Assembly: GCA_027919835.1 (NCBI GenBank)
Contig: JANVFP010000008.1
Location: 620,001 to 684,000, forward strand
Source: Lentinula raphanica
Lineage: Eukaryota; Basidiomycota; Agaricomycetes; Agaricales; Omphalotaceae
Length of the DNA stretch: 64,000 nucleotides
Direction: 5' to 3'
Positions within the stretch are counted from its first letter, which is position 1, and every line of letters starts with the position of its first letter. The notes beneath the pieces were generated by a model. That model saw only the letters and a list, made by a program, of their open reading frames with translations. It did no database searches and was not told the DNA's origin. A program made the position numbers and the translations under genes. Below are positions 45,583 through 57,411 of this stretch, piece after piece.

Positions 45583-48500
45583 TCACATTCTTGGAGCATA
45601 AACGAAGGGGTCGTCGTTTCCTTGAGGATAACCCGGTTGGTAGTCATTCCATGTCATATCCCTTATCAAGATTCTCGTCAAAAACAATGTAAACTATACA
45701 GTGGAAACTGAGTTTCCTCACCTGCTTGCCGTCGAAGGTGGCATGGATCGTGCATCGGATGTAGGAATTTCTTGGAAAGGGTTAAAATCATGGCTGACCC
45801 CAAATGGGTCGTAAAGATTATCAGTGTGGGATGCTAATGTACTAGCAGACGAAAATCTTGGATAGACTTGTGAAGATACGAACGATGAGGATCGTCTTGT
45901 CGTGCTAATGTAAGGAAGAGAGCCTCGGGGCGGCGTGGAATAATTTAGAGGTGGTAATTGATTGGCGTGCATCTGAGGAAAGGAGGGTGAAGGTGAAGTA
46001 GACCAGAAAGATGGTTGTCTAAGCAGGGGATCGGAATCGCGCCTCGGTAAAGCGCTAGAAGAAGGCCGATCGTATGGGATAAGAGGAGCTGGATATGAAT
46101 TGGTTCGTTGGGGGTAGAGGTTTGTAGGGGGAAGGACATTCCAGGGATTCCTGGAGGATGACGATATGATAGGTGCGTTCGAAGGTACCTTCGAAGAATC
46201 CCAGTCCCATGGTGGATGCAGTCTTTCCGGACTGGTTGAGAAGCTAAGCTCGTCTTGAATATTTTTGATAGGGACAGATCCACTGGTTGGTCATGAACAG
46301 GAGGAAAAGACGCTCGAAGGTTATCTCTGGGGAAAGAGTGATCAGTTAGGATAATTAAACGCACGGCATAGTACCTACAAGATCTGAGCAACGCTGGGGT
46401 AACGGGGCTTTGCCCATTCGAGGGCCTTCAGGAAAATGTCAATATCTTCTTTTGCGGACTGTATTGCGAGCGTGTACTGAGGCTTCAAATCTTCAGTCTC
46501 AAAAATTCGATTCGAACGCTCTTCAAACTCCTTCGCCTTGAGATCCCAAAGATGGACGATGAGTATCGCAGTGCAGACGTGAGATATTGTGATCAAGAAG
46601 CTGACGTTGAAAAAGCCTCGCTGCAGCTGCTCTTCAATGATTCGAGCACAAGATTTGGCGGAGTTGACACAGATTTGTAAAGCGGGAGCTGAAAGCGAAG
46701 AAGGCTTCTGAGGAGGACGAGGAATTCGGATGCCACGCATACCTGAGGGCAGAATTTGAGAAAAGGGGATGAATGTCCGATACATAAGGATAAAGGTCAA
46801 GTGATAGGACAGATGAAGGTTAGCAGACTGATTCGAAAATATTGGATCGTCAGTTGAGACCGGCCATTGGACTATAATAATGGATTAGCGTCAAGAAATA
46901 GGCCATGTAAAGAGAGACCAACGATGTTCAGGCAGAGAGTTCATCCATTCGTCCAATGCTATGTTGCACTGTTGGACAAGAACTTCTGGCTCTGGCATAG
47001 TCTGACGTCCTAGAAATATCCTTTTAGGATCGAGAGCATACTACTCTGTCTCAGTGAACAGAAAAAGCAAGTACATGTTGATACACACACACCAGTGTCC
47101 TTAGCACAAATCCTGTGATTTGTGTGATCCCAATCCATGCATTGAAGGCAGCGATCCGCGAAGGCAGCCCATCAGGCTGTTTGAAGGCTACTTCGGGGTC
47201 TTCGGTTTCCCAATATTCATCGTCAATTTCCAGAGGCAAATCTAGATCATAACTTCCAGAATTCAAAAGATCGTTTCTTTAGTCACAGTTACTGGAATAC
47301 TCACTCTTCCTCGCCCAGACTACACGGCCTTCCTAGATTCGCGCTTCCAGTGCGATCTAGGACGACAAGGAGCCAGAAAGCACGTTTCCACAACTCTTCA
47401 TCGGGGATCGGAAACCGCTTATACACGGTCTTTCGGTGAGCACCCACATCTTGAGCTTTGCGTATACCAACGGTGATCAACGTCCCACCAACCGCATAAT
47501 CTGGAGTTCCTCGAAGAAACCAGGCGATAAGCTGCGTACCCGTGAGTCAAACAACCGACACGAGACGAATCAGACTCACAGGAAAAGTTTGAACTTCGAA
47601 AAGGGTAGCGGTACTAAGAAGACTCCGCCGTGCACGATGAATAGCTTCTTCCAAATTAGTGACATTTTCCAGAGGCCAACACAATCAAGAAACTTACAGA
47701 TGACAACGTTGAAATAATCAACTCCTGCTGTGGTCCAATCCAAGGCGGACTCGTTTTTTTCATGATCACGAGCAAGCACTCGGGGATTGTTACTCCACCG
47801 ACTCCCCAGTGCAAAAACACACATTGACAAAGCACAGAACCAGATGTCTCTTTCGTACAAACGTTCTCGCCATTGTCGGAGAAATATGATTTTGTTAAGA
47901 AGACAAAGCTGAAAGTTGACATGGAGGAAGTAGTGTTCTATAAGCTCCTCGGCTAGAACTTGTGGAGGAAACTGCTCAAGAACAGAGTTGAGAAACTTTG
48001 GCGAATCTACGTGGAGTCCTTCGTAAACTAACTCCCACTGAATGTAGTGAATACGCGAACCCTGCGGAAACTAGAACCAGTCGCTTACCTTCGGCGCGCG
48101 CCAGAATTTCAATCTCCGTAGAGCGTTTGGTATTTCCGGACTCGGGGAGGTAGTTGAATCAGTCGAGCCGCTGCTGTTGCTGAAGACATCCTTTTGAGCC
48201 ATTATATGAGCTTGTCGCAGCTTGCGGGTAGCGTCTACAAGCTTGATATAGCTACTCTGACCATGGAATCGGTCATAAGGTCCCTCGCCTTTCAACTGTG
48301 AACGGCGCAGAGTAAGGCGCTGCATGCCTTTCTCAAAATCGTCCACTAGTTCGTCCATATCTGAGGAGTCAGACTGACTGGACGAAGAATCTGGATCGTT
48401 AGTGACAGAATCACGTCGGGAGTGATCTTGTCTCGAAGGTGCACTTGAACCAGAAGGAGACCAGTGGCTCAATTTGAGATGAGATGACATCGGGACAGAT

Positions 48501-49173
48501 GAACTCTGGTCAAGATCATAGGGACGATTGAAGGAAGAAGACGCATCATGCGAACGCATTTGCGAATGGGGAGGTACACTGGAAGGATCAGGGTCTCTCC
48601 AGGAGTCTCGGATTACTGGTGGTCCTAATTCAGCTGAAAAATCTTGACCTGGCCGTATCTACGAGATTCGATATAAGCTCCCAACTGTTATAGAGGCTGC
48701 AAGGAGGTTGTCTACCATGACTTACCCTCTGCAATAATGCCTCCATTTTATCTAACTTGTCCTCCAGCCCCGTTACATATCTGTGAGAGATCCGTGAAAG
48801 GTCAGACAACCGGAGCAACGCATACACGTACGATTTACTTGGACCTCGAGGAGTCGATGCTTCGCTGAATGTCGGAGTCAGTGAATGAACGACATAGAGT
48901 GCTCCGAGCTACATACACATAGGTACAGGCCTTTTTGTTCTGTATGCAGTTAGTACAGATATTGTCAGCTTTCCTAGGACCGTCGCAGCGTGTCTTTCTT
49001 CTCCTACAGTTATCGCACGCCCTTGTCCTGCTTGATGATTTTGTCCCGGCTGTCCGTCTGTACGGGTCCTCTCCGCGGTTTGACGAAGAGGATGATGGGA
49101 GGCTCGGAGTTCTAAAACCGGTAAGATGACTTGTGGAAGTTCTTGTACTACCGTCAAGATGTGGATGTTGCAT
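45583..49173 (-). CDS. Zn2Cys6 fungal transcription factor with fungal_trans middle region
   Basis: A nuclear regulator of the Gal4-type binuclear zinc cluster class; target genes unknown. Exons in coding order: 49173..48917, 48864..48832, 48780..48726, 48658..48089, 48037..47698, 47644..47580, 47531..47305, 47252..47093, 47040..46923, 46871..46743, 46688..46379, 46282..45722, 45661..45583 (967 aa). The zinc cluster CDNCRRRKTRCDG...CTNCIQNKKAC has spacing C-X2-C-X6-C-X9-C-X2-C-X6-C at residues 53-83, followed by a linker and the dimerising helix VTGLEDKLDKMEALLQR. The fungal_trans domain gives FLRGTPDYAVGGTLITVGIR, KAQDVGAHRK, ELWKRAFWLLVVLDRTGS, LGRPCSLGEEDYDLDLPLE and DDEYWE. The last 200 residues are Ser/Pro-rich. 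The exon 11-12 junction is the weakest point: an intron of 96 nt was needed to reach the Ser/Pro-rich frame rather than an alternative frame with different composition. Confidence 0.83.
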
Positions 49174-50294
49174 ACAGCAAATACGAGAGAGATTAGGATA
49201 ACGGGCGGGGTATTAGAAAATGACTGTAGATGTGAGAGAGCGAATTCGAAGTCTGGAAATTAATAATGATAAAATATGTATCCGGCGGTATGACCAGGAT
49301 TGGTCCGGCGGTATCGGCTTGATTAGGTCTTTCCGTCCATGCGATCGGGTTGGGCGGATCAGGGGCAAGCCCCTTGAGTTCCGTCATTGTTTTTTTTTCT
49401 GAGAACTTGACATGTTAGAAAAATAACAGAATAACATGTAGCATAACAGGGACCCTAATCTCCAAGCTCAAAAACAGTTTCTGGAAAGAAAGGCAAGTCA
49501 AAGAGTCTCTTCCAGTTTTTTTTCTCAGGGACTTCTCGTATCAATGTCCCCTCGTGCTCTTTCTTCGATGGCAAGCACTGGCAAGCATCGGACTAACATG
49601 TTACATTAGTACGCCATATAGAAATTCCAAATTTTCCCGCTCAGCTCCACTTTTGATTGTGCCTATGTGCATTCTACATGCAGTCGCGAGACCAAGAGTT
49701 TCATGCACTGCAGCCATAGCACCTCTTCTCCACTTATCAGAGGGTGCCTGGTTCTCGGATTGAATCACTGGCTGCTCAAAAATTTTCATACACATAATGA
49801 TACTGTTACCGAGATAACAGAACAGAAACCAGCGGGTGGATGTTTGAAGATAATATATCTTACAAGTTCGCTCCTGTTCGATCGCGTTTCTGCTGCTGTT
49901 CTGCTGAATGTCAACGTTCAACTTCCAGAGACTCTTTTGAGATCTCAGTCAAAGGGCCTAGGCCAAAATATCTCCGCAGCCATACCAACCAATCACGGCT
50001 TTGATTACCGCTGCGGAGGTATTGCTAGGCATTGACGCTATGTTGCCTCGAATAAGGAGCTTCTCAACTTTAGAGGGCAGTCCATTGAACTAGTTGGGTC
50101 GTGACTCGTGAGTAACACTGAGAGGAAGGAAGGAACACATCTAACAAGCTGTGTCAATCCCTGTAGTTCAGAATGAGTCTGCTGATATCTGGCAGTCGAT
50201 CGTTCAAAAATATATGAAGGAGGGAAACGAGTCATGAATAATTTGACTAGATCACAAAAGCAAAAAATTCCATACGGATAGAACAGAAGACAGT
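49174..50294. other. Intergenic region of about 1.1 kb; no gene recognised
   Basis: This stretch contains the promoter of the Zn2Cys6 factor and the 3' flank of the 7TM gene. Overlapping open frames at 49554-50035 on both strands carry no domain, and I see no splice pattern joining them. Short AACATGT/ACATGTT words recur near 49405-49600. No tRNA was seen. Confidence 0.4.
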
Positions 50295-51835
50295 TCAAAC
50301 AGAATCACCACTGGCAACCGACACAGTTGCAACCAATCCCAGAGGGGCCTTGCGTCCACCTGCTGCTTCGGAACGTCTACTAGATAATCGATCTTCCACG
50401 GAACTTGTGTTGCACGGATCGATACCAGCATTTCCTTCACGCTGTGCGGCAACAAACGGTCCAAGATGATGCATATTGTAACTTGCTGATTGTCGTGTAC
50501 CGCGCGAGGTGGAAGGGAACGTGAACTTGGAAGGGCGAGTCTCTCCGTAAGGCGTCATTAGACCGAGACCTATCCGAACGATGATCATGGAAAACACCAG
50601 TCCCTGGATTGTCAGGTCCCAGTTAGATGCATTCTGTAAGAAAGGAGCAAGACCGTTATCAAAAACTTACGACAATGGGTGATATCTAATGAGCAGAGAT
50701 TAATCCGAGTCCATCTAAAATTCAAATGGATACACAATGACTCACTGCGTCAAGGAGGACATATTGGAACCAAGATTCGGTTTTGTACAAAATCAGAAGA
50801 GAAAGAAGCGTCGCCGAGTAAATAGCTCCAGATTCAATGACAAGTAGCATTACCGGATTCCAACTATGATGGGTGAAGTTCATGATTGAACGGTTCACAT
50901 ACCAGATGCGGTATGCAACTAGCGCTGATTGATCCAAAAAAGGTGAATTACGACCTTCCAGTTGAATTATTTATAGATAAAACACTTACTGGTACAGATG
51001 ACATTAGTTGAGAGCGTGAGGGAGAAAAATGACACTATCCAATCTTGTAGTTGGACAGCAAACACTTGTGCATCTCCGATATGCGCAAAGGAGTACAGAA
51101 TTCCTATGCCACTAGCTGAAGAAAAATTGACACCGATATATTAGAGCAGAAACTCGAAGCCTCCTTGCACCCAACTCACCTGTACTACCCAACAGAAGCA
51201 CCATCGGAAAAGCGACAATGTACCATTGTCTTCCCCAAACAATGTAACACCTCACTAACTATGTCAGATCTGGCTGTGAGTACGGCTTATAAACGGTCGA
51301 AAACGGGCATCCAACCCACCACCACACTATCTCCCACCAACGTCTGCGCCACATAGATCGCGCTCCCGAATACTTGCGTGAAGTTCGAAAGGATATTGAA
51401 GAACGCGGCCGGTCCACCTTCTGCGTTCCTGTATGTGATGAAGGCCAGAAAAATACGGGCGTAATTGACGCCAATGTGCTGTTAGTGTGATTCGATTGAA
51501 TGACCCGCCGTTAACCTGATGTGAACGATATGCATACCATTGTGGCGAGGGTGAACATGACGATGGAGGTCCATAGCATCAACTTGTTGATACTTTGGCC
51601 CTCGGGGTGACGCCATACGAGTATCCAGATCGTCAGGGCAAAAACGACAGTATATGCGCCTACGGTGAGAGTTTCGGATTGATTTCGGTCAAGAAAAGTA
51701 ATGAAGCCTTCGGAAACACACCGTATAGCAGAGTCTGTATGAAGATTGACACGAGTTTTGACTAGGCAAGATTAGATACAACAAGTCCTTAGGATTGTCA
51801 AGGTCGAAACACACCTCGTCTGCTCCAAACGCCAT
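50295..51835 (-). CDS. Seven-helix membrane protein of an Agaricomycete-expanded family
   Basis: Function unknown; the layout resembles the many seven-helix hypothetical proteins of mushrooms that look receptor-like. Exons in coding order: 51835..51815, 51761..51722, 51659..51538, 51478..51320, 51258..51180, 51115..50990, 50924..50746, 50685..50671, 50633..50295 (359 aa). Helices and landmarks: YTVVFALTIWILVWRHPEG, LWTSIVMFTLATMHIGVNYA, the conserved RCYIVWGRQWYIVAFPMVLL, TASGIGILYSF, TTLVAYRIWYVNRSI, then VMLLVIESGAIYSATLLSL and NWDLTIQGLVFSMIIVRIGL. The last 90 residues are a Ser/Arg-rich cytosolic tail (FTFPSTSRGTRQSASYNMHH). Exon 8 is a 15-nt micro-exon giving ISPIV between helices 6 and 7. 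The YRIW and ESGAIY boxes are typical of this family. No G-protein-coupling motif is claimed. Confidence 0.75.
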
Positions 51836-52421
51836 TACAGTGAATCCTTGAACACGCAAGAGGGGAAAGGCGAGATAATCTGAGGCGGGGCGAGGTGGAA
51901 ACGTGTATTAAGCAAAGCCAGATAGTGTATGAAACTAAGCTTCTTACAACAGTGATTCTTTACTCGGACAGCATATGCCCGGTTATGCCAGGCGTCTAGC
52001 GATATACGGTTTGTCGACAGACAAGCTGGGGTCGGTCGTAGCGTGGTCGTGATCTTGAGTAGTGCAACACGAATGACAGTTATAAGAAGAATGTCGAGGA
52101 TCGCTGGTATGGAATGAATTTACTGCCAACCCCCTTTCCTGATACCTTATTTCGCTTCTTGGTTCTATGTACATGCACGCTCTGTGGAGTTCGAGAGTCA
52201 TGACGAGATGCTGCCTCATGCGTATATTCAGTAGAACAGGGACTATGGCAGTAGGTAACATAAAACAACCAAACCATGGAGGACAGCCAACTCACCCATA
52301 TCACTGTCATCGGACCTCGTTATCAAGGATCATAACTCTTCTTGTACAAACGTTCTCATCGGACGTAATTAGAAAGCCGGAGGAGCACACATTTTCGTCC
52401 GTAACAGTTAACGAAACCTGG
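51836..52421. other. Intergenic region between the 7TM and aldo-keto reductase genes; nothing seen
   Basis: About 590 bases that hold the 7TM promoter and the 3' flank of the aldo-keto reductase. Open frames on both strands (51983-52310) lack domains and are mutual shadows. No RNA gene or repeat was recognised. Confidence 0.4.
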
Positions 52422-53679
52422 TCACGACCGCATGGTACCACCTTCCATCATGTCCCATCCGAGCTGGGCATATGTCCAACCGAAACAAGAACCGCCTAGC
52501 TCGGAAGAATGGAAACCGCATACACTGCGATGCATGCCTGATTGACGATGGAAATTATCGAGGACTTGCATCTCCTCATGGTCGAGAGAGACAAGCTTCA
52601 AGGATATGCATCAAATAAACGGTCGACCGTTGGTAATAGTTGGCACATACCGTAAGGTTTTCCTTCATACGCGCTTCGTGAGTAGATTTGGGAATGACCG
52701 CCGTTCCTCGTTTGATGCCCCAACTCAGCAACACTTGCGCTACAGAAACACTTTTTCGTTGTGCTATTTCCTGCAGGGAAGGATGGGAGGCATATTTGTG
52801 CTTTCCAATGGGCGTATAGGCAGTAAGCAAGATACCACGAGAAGTGCAGTAGCTCAGTAGGTCATGTTGCGGAAGGCATGGATGCATCTCAACCTGGTTT
52901 GTAACAGGAACGAGACGAGCTTGTTGTAGTAGAATTTCCAGGTTGTTGATGCTGAAATTGGAAACGCCTATTGAACGAGTTTTGCCTGGACAACATGAGT
53001 GAGGACGACACAGACTAATTGATGACTGTACCAGTATCCACCAAAGCTTCCATCATTTTCCATGTCTCTACGAACGTTGGGCTCTCTTCGGGGAGACAAT
53101 AGCGCGCGCTATCCGGGTCGAATGCCTGAGGCCAATGCATCAGGTAAAGATCGACATAGTCCACACCAAGCCGAGCCAAGCTTTGCTGAAGGGCTTTTTC
53201 TGGGTGGGCATGGTCCTCGCTTCTGTTGGAGATTGAGAAAGGGGTGTCTAAGGCTCGACAGGGGAAAGAGCACTAACGAAAGCTTTGTTACCAGGAATAT
53301 TTCAGAGCGAGGGACGTTAGTTTGGCGAATGGCTGCTCCGACAGAAAGCTCGTTTCCTAGTATACAAGTTGGGTCCACTGTAGCACGGTAATAGACTGAT
53401 CTCTAACCATAATTCGAGGCCTGCGGATTGAAACAATCAGCGATGCTCAACAACTGCACTACATACAATACACACTGTATCGATGTGTCTATATCCCAAG
53501 CGTAACGCAGTCAAGACCATATCTGTGACTTGTTGACTGTTGCCAACGATGCCCATCCAACATCTTAGAGAACGACATGGTTGTGGTGAGAAGACAAGGC
53601 TCTGAATAATTCTTTCTCACCCGATTCCAATTGCTGGCATGTCTTTCCCATTGTTGAGCTTGAACTGAACTTGTGGCAT
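52422..53679 (-). CDS. Aldo-keto reductase (NADPH-dependent carbonyl reductase)
   Basis: Aldo-keto reductases reduce aldehydes and ketones with NADPH in a TIM barrel; the substrate here is unknown. Exons in coding order: 53679..53621, 53563..53476, 53420..53408, 53356..53278, 53222..53032, 52985..52651, 52595..52422 (312 aa, normal AKR length). The catalytic tetrad is visible: D45 region RHIDTASNYGNE with Y53, K78 in IFLVTKLSSEDH and H109 in VDYVDLYLMHWPQA. The NADPH part is present as VAQVLLSWGIKRGTAVIPKS. The N-terminus MPQVQFKLNNGKDMPAIGIG is the standard first beta hairpin. Exon 3 (13 nt, GCCTCGAATTATG) carries the catalytic Tyr and joins a cofactor-side Asp to its partner. The tail GWTYAQLGWDMMEGG is unusual for the family. 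It is divergent from the stand-alone IGPS, with only 138 bases between starts. Confidence 0.88.
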
Positions 53680-53817
53680 ACTACTATTCATGGGCATCTT
53701 GAACAGTTGTGTCAAAGAAGCTCACTGTTTATGTATATATAGATGTACATAGATCAAACATAGATCGCAGTTCGGAGCAAGAAAAGAACTAGGTTCATCA
53801 ATTGAGGTCCAACGATC

Positions 53818-54669
53818 ATGTCTGCACCCACAATCCTCGAAAAGATTTATGCTCAGCGACAAAAAGACGTCGAGGTCGCGAAGACAACGCCTGGAAGCAG
53901 ATTCGAGGACATCCAAACTTATCTCGAGATGAACCTCGCTCCAGCACAAATTCCCTTAGTCCCTCGACTCAAATCGAACCCATCCACAGATACCTCTCAT
54001 CCTTCGCTCTCTCTCATGGCCGAAATCAAACGTGCCAGTCCATCTAAAGGCGAGATCGCGATGAACACCAATCCAGCGAAGCAGGCTCTGATTTATGCCC
54101 TGTCGGGTGCGTCAGTTATCTCGGTATTGACAGAGCCAACCTGGTTCAAAGGCTCTTTGCTCGACATGCGTCTGGTTCGACAGGCAGTCGATAGACTACC
54201 CAACCGCCCTGCTATCCTCCGCAAAGAGTTCATCTTTGACGAGTATCAGATCGCCGAAGCGCGTCTGTATGGCGCAGATACAGTGCTTCTCATCGTGGCC
54301 ATGCTTTCTCAAGAGCAGTTGAGCAGGCTCTACAGTTACTCGGTCTCTCTCGGCATGGAACCCTTGGTTGAGGTGAACAACGCAGGAGAGATGTCCAGGG
54401 CTCTAGAGCTCAACGCGAAAGTTATTGGCGTGAATAATCGCAATTTGCATAATTTCAACGTGGATATGGGCACGACGAGTAGGTTGGTGGATATGGTGAA
54501 GGAGAAGGACGTGTTGTTGTGTGCGTTGAGCGGTATTTCGGGGCCTGAGGATGTGAAGTTGTACCAGGAGGAGGGCGTGAATGCTGTGTTGGTGGGCGAG
54601 GCGTTGATGCGAGCTGTAGATACTGCTGCATTCATTCGCGAACTGCTGAACTGGCCACAGGATGGATGA
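53818..54669 (+). CDS. Stand-alone indole-3-glycerol-phosphate synthase domain, intronless
   Basis: IGPS closes the indole ring in tryptophan synthesis (CdRP to indole glycerol phosphate, CO2 and water). The single exon encodes 283 aa, the size of the IGPS barrel alone. Active-site residues are in place: [13 protein letters not shown] (K71), [10 protein letters not shown] (K111), [13 protein letters not shown] (K136), MEPLVEVNN (E185), [12 protein letters not shown] (N207/R208), [12 protein letters not shown] and [10 protein letters not shown]. In most fungi, IGPS is the middle domain of a trifunctional protein (glutamine amidotransferase, IGPS, PRAI) or of a GATase-IGPS fusion. Here neither partner domain is fused: the ATG starts one residue block before [11 protein letters not shown], and the stop follows the barrel end [10 protein letters not shown]. 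It looks functional, with no frame damage. It may be a monofunctional gene or a duplicated domain; which cannot be told from this window. Confidence 0.9.
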   Translation: MSAPTILEKIYAQRQKDVEVAKTTPGSRFEDIQTYLEMNLAPAQIPLVPRLKSNPSTDTSHPSLSLMAEIKRASPSKGEIAMNTNPAKQALIYALSGASVISVLTEPTWFKGSLLDMRLVRQAVDRLPNRPAILRKEFIFDEYQIAEARLYGADTVLLIVAMLSQEQLSRLYSYSVSLGMEPLVEVNNAGEMSRALELNAKVIGVNNRNLHNFNVDMGTTSRLVDMVKEKDVLLCALSGISGPEDVKLYQEEGVNAVLVGEALMRAVDTAAFIRELLNWPQDG

Positions 54670-54772
54670 GAGCGGGATGAGAGGAGGAGGAATGTTATGA
54701 AATGAAAACACGTTGTACAGTTTTCATGTTGAGTACATAATCACCAGATCTCTGACCTGAACTTCAACAATC

Positions 54773-56484
54773 ATGAACGTCGACTCTGATTCCGACATCT
54801 CCATATCCGACTACGAAGAGACTGAGAACACCGTGTCACGTAGCAAAGCCAAAGGAAAAGGCAAAGCTACAGACAAACGAAAGAAAGACAAGGCAAAACG
54901 GAAACCTAAGGATGTGGTGAATTTCTGTTCCCAAACCATCTCGAACACAACCTCATAAGAACTGTTAGCAAGCTTACACCTGGGAAGCCAATTTCACCCG
55001 TTCATGGGAAACTGTACAAGAAGATGAAGGCGGAAGCCTGCAAGGCGCTGTGAATGATTGGGTAGCAAGAGGAAGGCGTAAACGGTGAGCAACCGTCTTG
55101 TACGATTATCGACTGTCATACATATCATACACACAACAGATTGCTTGAACCACAGAACGCCATCAGGCGCACCATCATTCGACATATGGTCCTCATAATT
55201 GACCTATCCACTTCCATGATGGACCGCGACATGCGACCGACGCGGTTCGCATTGACCTTACAATATGCACGCGAATTCGTGCTCGAATGGTTCGATCAAA
55301 ACCCCCTCGGACAGATGGCTGTCGTCGGAATGAGAGCAGGAGTAGGTGAACGAGTGTGTGATATGTCAGGTAAGTAAAGTCGAGAGACCAGGATGGATTG
55401 GGTCGATCCTGATTCGAAATGGTGCCCAACAGGCAACCCACAAGACGTGTTAAAATCCATCTCGGACAGACACAAACTCGAGCCGACTGGTGAGCCGAGT
55501 CTTCAGAATTCTATCGAGATGGCCAGGAATAGCATGAAGTGCGTACGAACCCTCTGGCTAGTCTATAGCATGCTCTACCGCGTCTTAACAATGCTCTAGT
55601 CACCTCCCAACTCATTCTTCTCGCGAAATCCTGATCATCTTTGGCTCTTTGACCACCTGCGACCCAGGTAACATCCACGATACGTTAGACCAATGCGTTC
55701 AGAACAGAATCCGAATTTCTATCGTCGCTCTTGCCGCTGAGATGAAGATCTGTCGAGACTTATGTGACAAGACTGGCGGTCAGTGCTTTCTTTTCCTTCA
55801 TACTCTTCTATTCTCAACGCCCTTGATTTACACTGATCCATAGGTCAATTCGGTGTTGCTATGAACGAGGGTCACTTCAAAGACCTGCTGTTCGAACTTG
55901 TGCCTCCACCTGCCCAACGAGCCTTGCCTCGTTCCTCCAATGCAGGGGGAGGTGGACCAGGAGGAGGTGGATCTTCGACAAACCCTGCCTCTGATCTCAT
56001 GGTGATGGGTTTCCCGACGCGATTACCAGATACCTCTCCACCTAGCCTTTGTGTCTGCCATTCCGAACTGAGAAGCAAAGGTTTCCTGTGTCCTCGCTGT
56101 TTAGCCAAGATCTGCGATGTACCCACTGACTGCGATATTTGTGGGCTGATGATTGTCAGTTCACCACATCTGGCTAGGAGTTATCATCATCTGTTTCCTG
56201 TTAAACCCTATGCTGCCGTGTGAGTAGTTTTCTCGTGTTCAATTCGACAAACTTCTCAACATCAAACACTCAGTGCCTCGTTCGACGCCGTTGCAGATGT
56301 TTCATCGAGTCCTTCGTGTCATGCATGTTCAAAACCATTTCCGACGACTGTGTCCCAGAACGTAGCGGATGGCATGAGTGCGATAGGTAGATATCGGTGT
56401 CCGGATTGTAACACAGATTTTTGCTCGGATTGTGATGTTTTCGTACATGATGTGATACATTGTTGTCCAGGTTGTGGCAAATGA
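54773..56484 (+). CDS. SSL1: TFIIH core subunit SSL1 (p44/GTF2H2)
   Basis: SSL1 stimulates the XPD/Rad3 helicase in TFIIH, acting in transcription initiation and nucleotide excision repair. Exons: 54773..54916, 54969..55084, 55140..55369, 55433..55538, 55600..55778, 55844..56219, 56274..56484 (453 aa). After a 45-residue acidic then Lys-rich head comes [30 protein letters not shown], then the von Willebrand A-like domain with [40 protein letters not shown] and [20 protein letters not shown]. The zinc region gives [17 protein letters not shown] and [10 protein letters not shown], then the C-terminal RING-like [15 protein letters not shown] and HCCPGCGK at the very end. A Gly-rich insert ([11 protein letters not shown]) precedes the zinc part. 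It follows the IGPS gene on the same strand after about 100 bases. Acceptor CAA at 54969 was chosen for phase. Confidence 0.93.
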
Positions 56485-56778
56485 TTGAGTATTTGATTTC
56501 AGGTTTATCATGAATCCGATTCATGTTCAGTCTGTGTTCAGTGGTCTTTTTTGGGTCGAGCGATTGTACATTTCAAAGCGTGACTAAAAATACAGTGTGC
56601 GACTACGGGCTACATAACAGAGCAGAGCAAGGAAAGCAATTCGAAAGCAGTAAAAGAATGGAGGAGATTGTCCAATTGCCCGATTGGAATCGTTATCTTC
56701 GTTTGGGGGATATCATGAGGGGATGGGTATGTGCTCGTTGGAGTTCGTGATGAATGAGTTCGATGAAAGGATGATGGT

Positions 56779-57411
56779 TTATGACTGTGATTTGACTTTG
56801 AGAATGCCCCAAGTAACGGTGACAATGGCGGCAACAGCGACGAGGAGGATGCATAATGCAATAAGACACCTCCAGGCCCATTTGATCTCAGCAGAACGCA
56901 TTCTGGAGATAATCTGTTGTTTTTCAGCAGGTGTTTTTTCGGGTAGCCAAGCTACTGGGAGTGTGGAGGATGATGAAGGCTCTGGTGCTCGTAATGGAGT
57001 CAAGAGTATGAGTGCACCCATGATCCAGAATGGAGGGAATACTGCGAAGATATGTCAGAACCGAGTCGAATCGATGTGAAGCAATGAATACTACTCACAA
57101 AATCCAAATTTAAACAGACACATAGCCATTGTAGTTGGCTCTGTCTGGTGCATCTCGTATGCAGGTGGCTCGACATATGCCGGTGGTAAGAGCTCTGATT
57201 CGGACGAGAATGAGGATGAGTTGAGAGGACGGTCGTGTTGACTTTCTCTTGTTGCTGTTTGGCAGAGTGTATAGCCAAAGAAGGAATCGAATGGGCTGAT
57301 AGGCGACTCAGTCGATGAGCGCGTAGATTCATGAGCATTGTGTACGACTGCCACGGGCAGTATAGCAGGGGTCGTGGATGAACCAGAAATCGCGGTGATG
57401 GTAGAAGACAT
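56779..57411 (-). CDS. Small membrane protein with two hydrophobic segments, unknown function
   Basis: I do not recognise a named family, although similar small proteins occur in mushrooms. Exons in coding order: 57411..57099 and 57041..56779 (191 aa). The first 95 residues are Ser/Thr/Pro-rich with a PPAYVEPPAYEMHQ segment, which resembles PY motifs (PPxY). Then comes a hydrophobic segment FKFGFLFPPFWIMGALILL, spanning the splice junction, a charged loop LPEKTPAEKQQIISRMRSAE, and a second helix WRCLIALCILLVAVAAIVTV near the end. The two PPAY motifs suggest binding to a WW-domain ubiquitin ligase of the Rsp5 type, as for adaptor proteins. That is inference only. The ATG at 57411 gives MSSTITAISGSS. 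Confidence 0.65.

Noticed and set aside
45945..46284. Alternative C-terminal frame of the Zn2Cys6 factor (LDNLRASFPPVHDQP...)
   Set aside because: The other frame is Ser/Pro-rich as expected of this protein class and leads to a consistent last exon and stop.
49554..50035. Overlapping frames of 69-122 codons on both strands
   Set aside because: No domain, no splice logic, no composition bias; probably non-coding.
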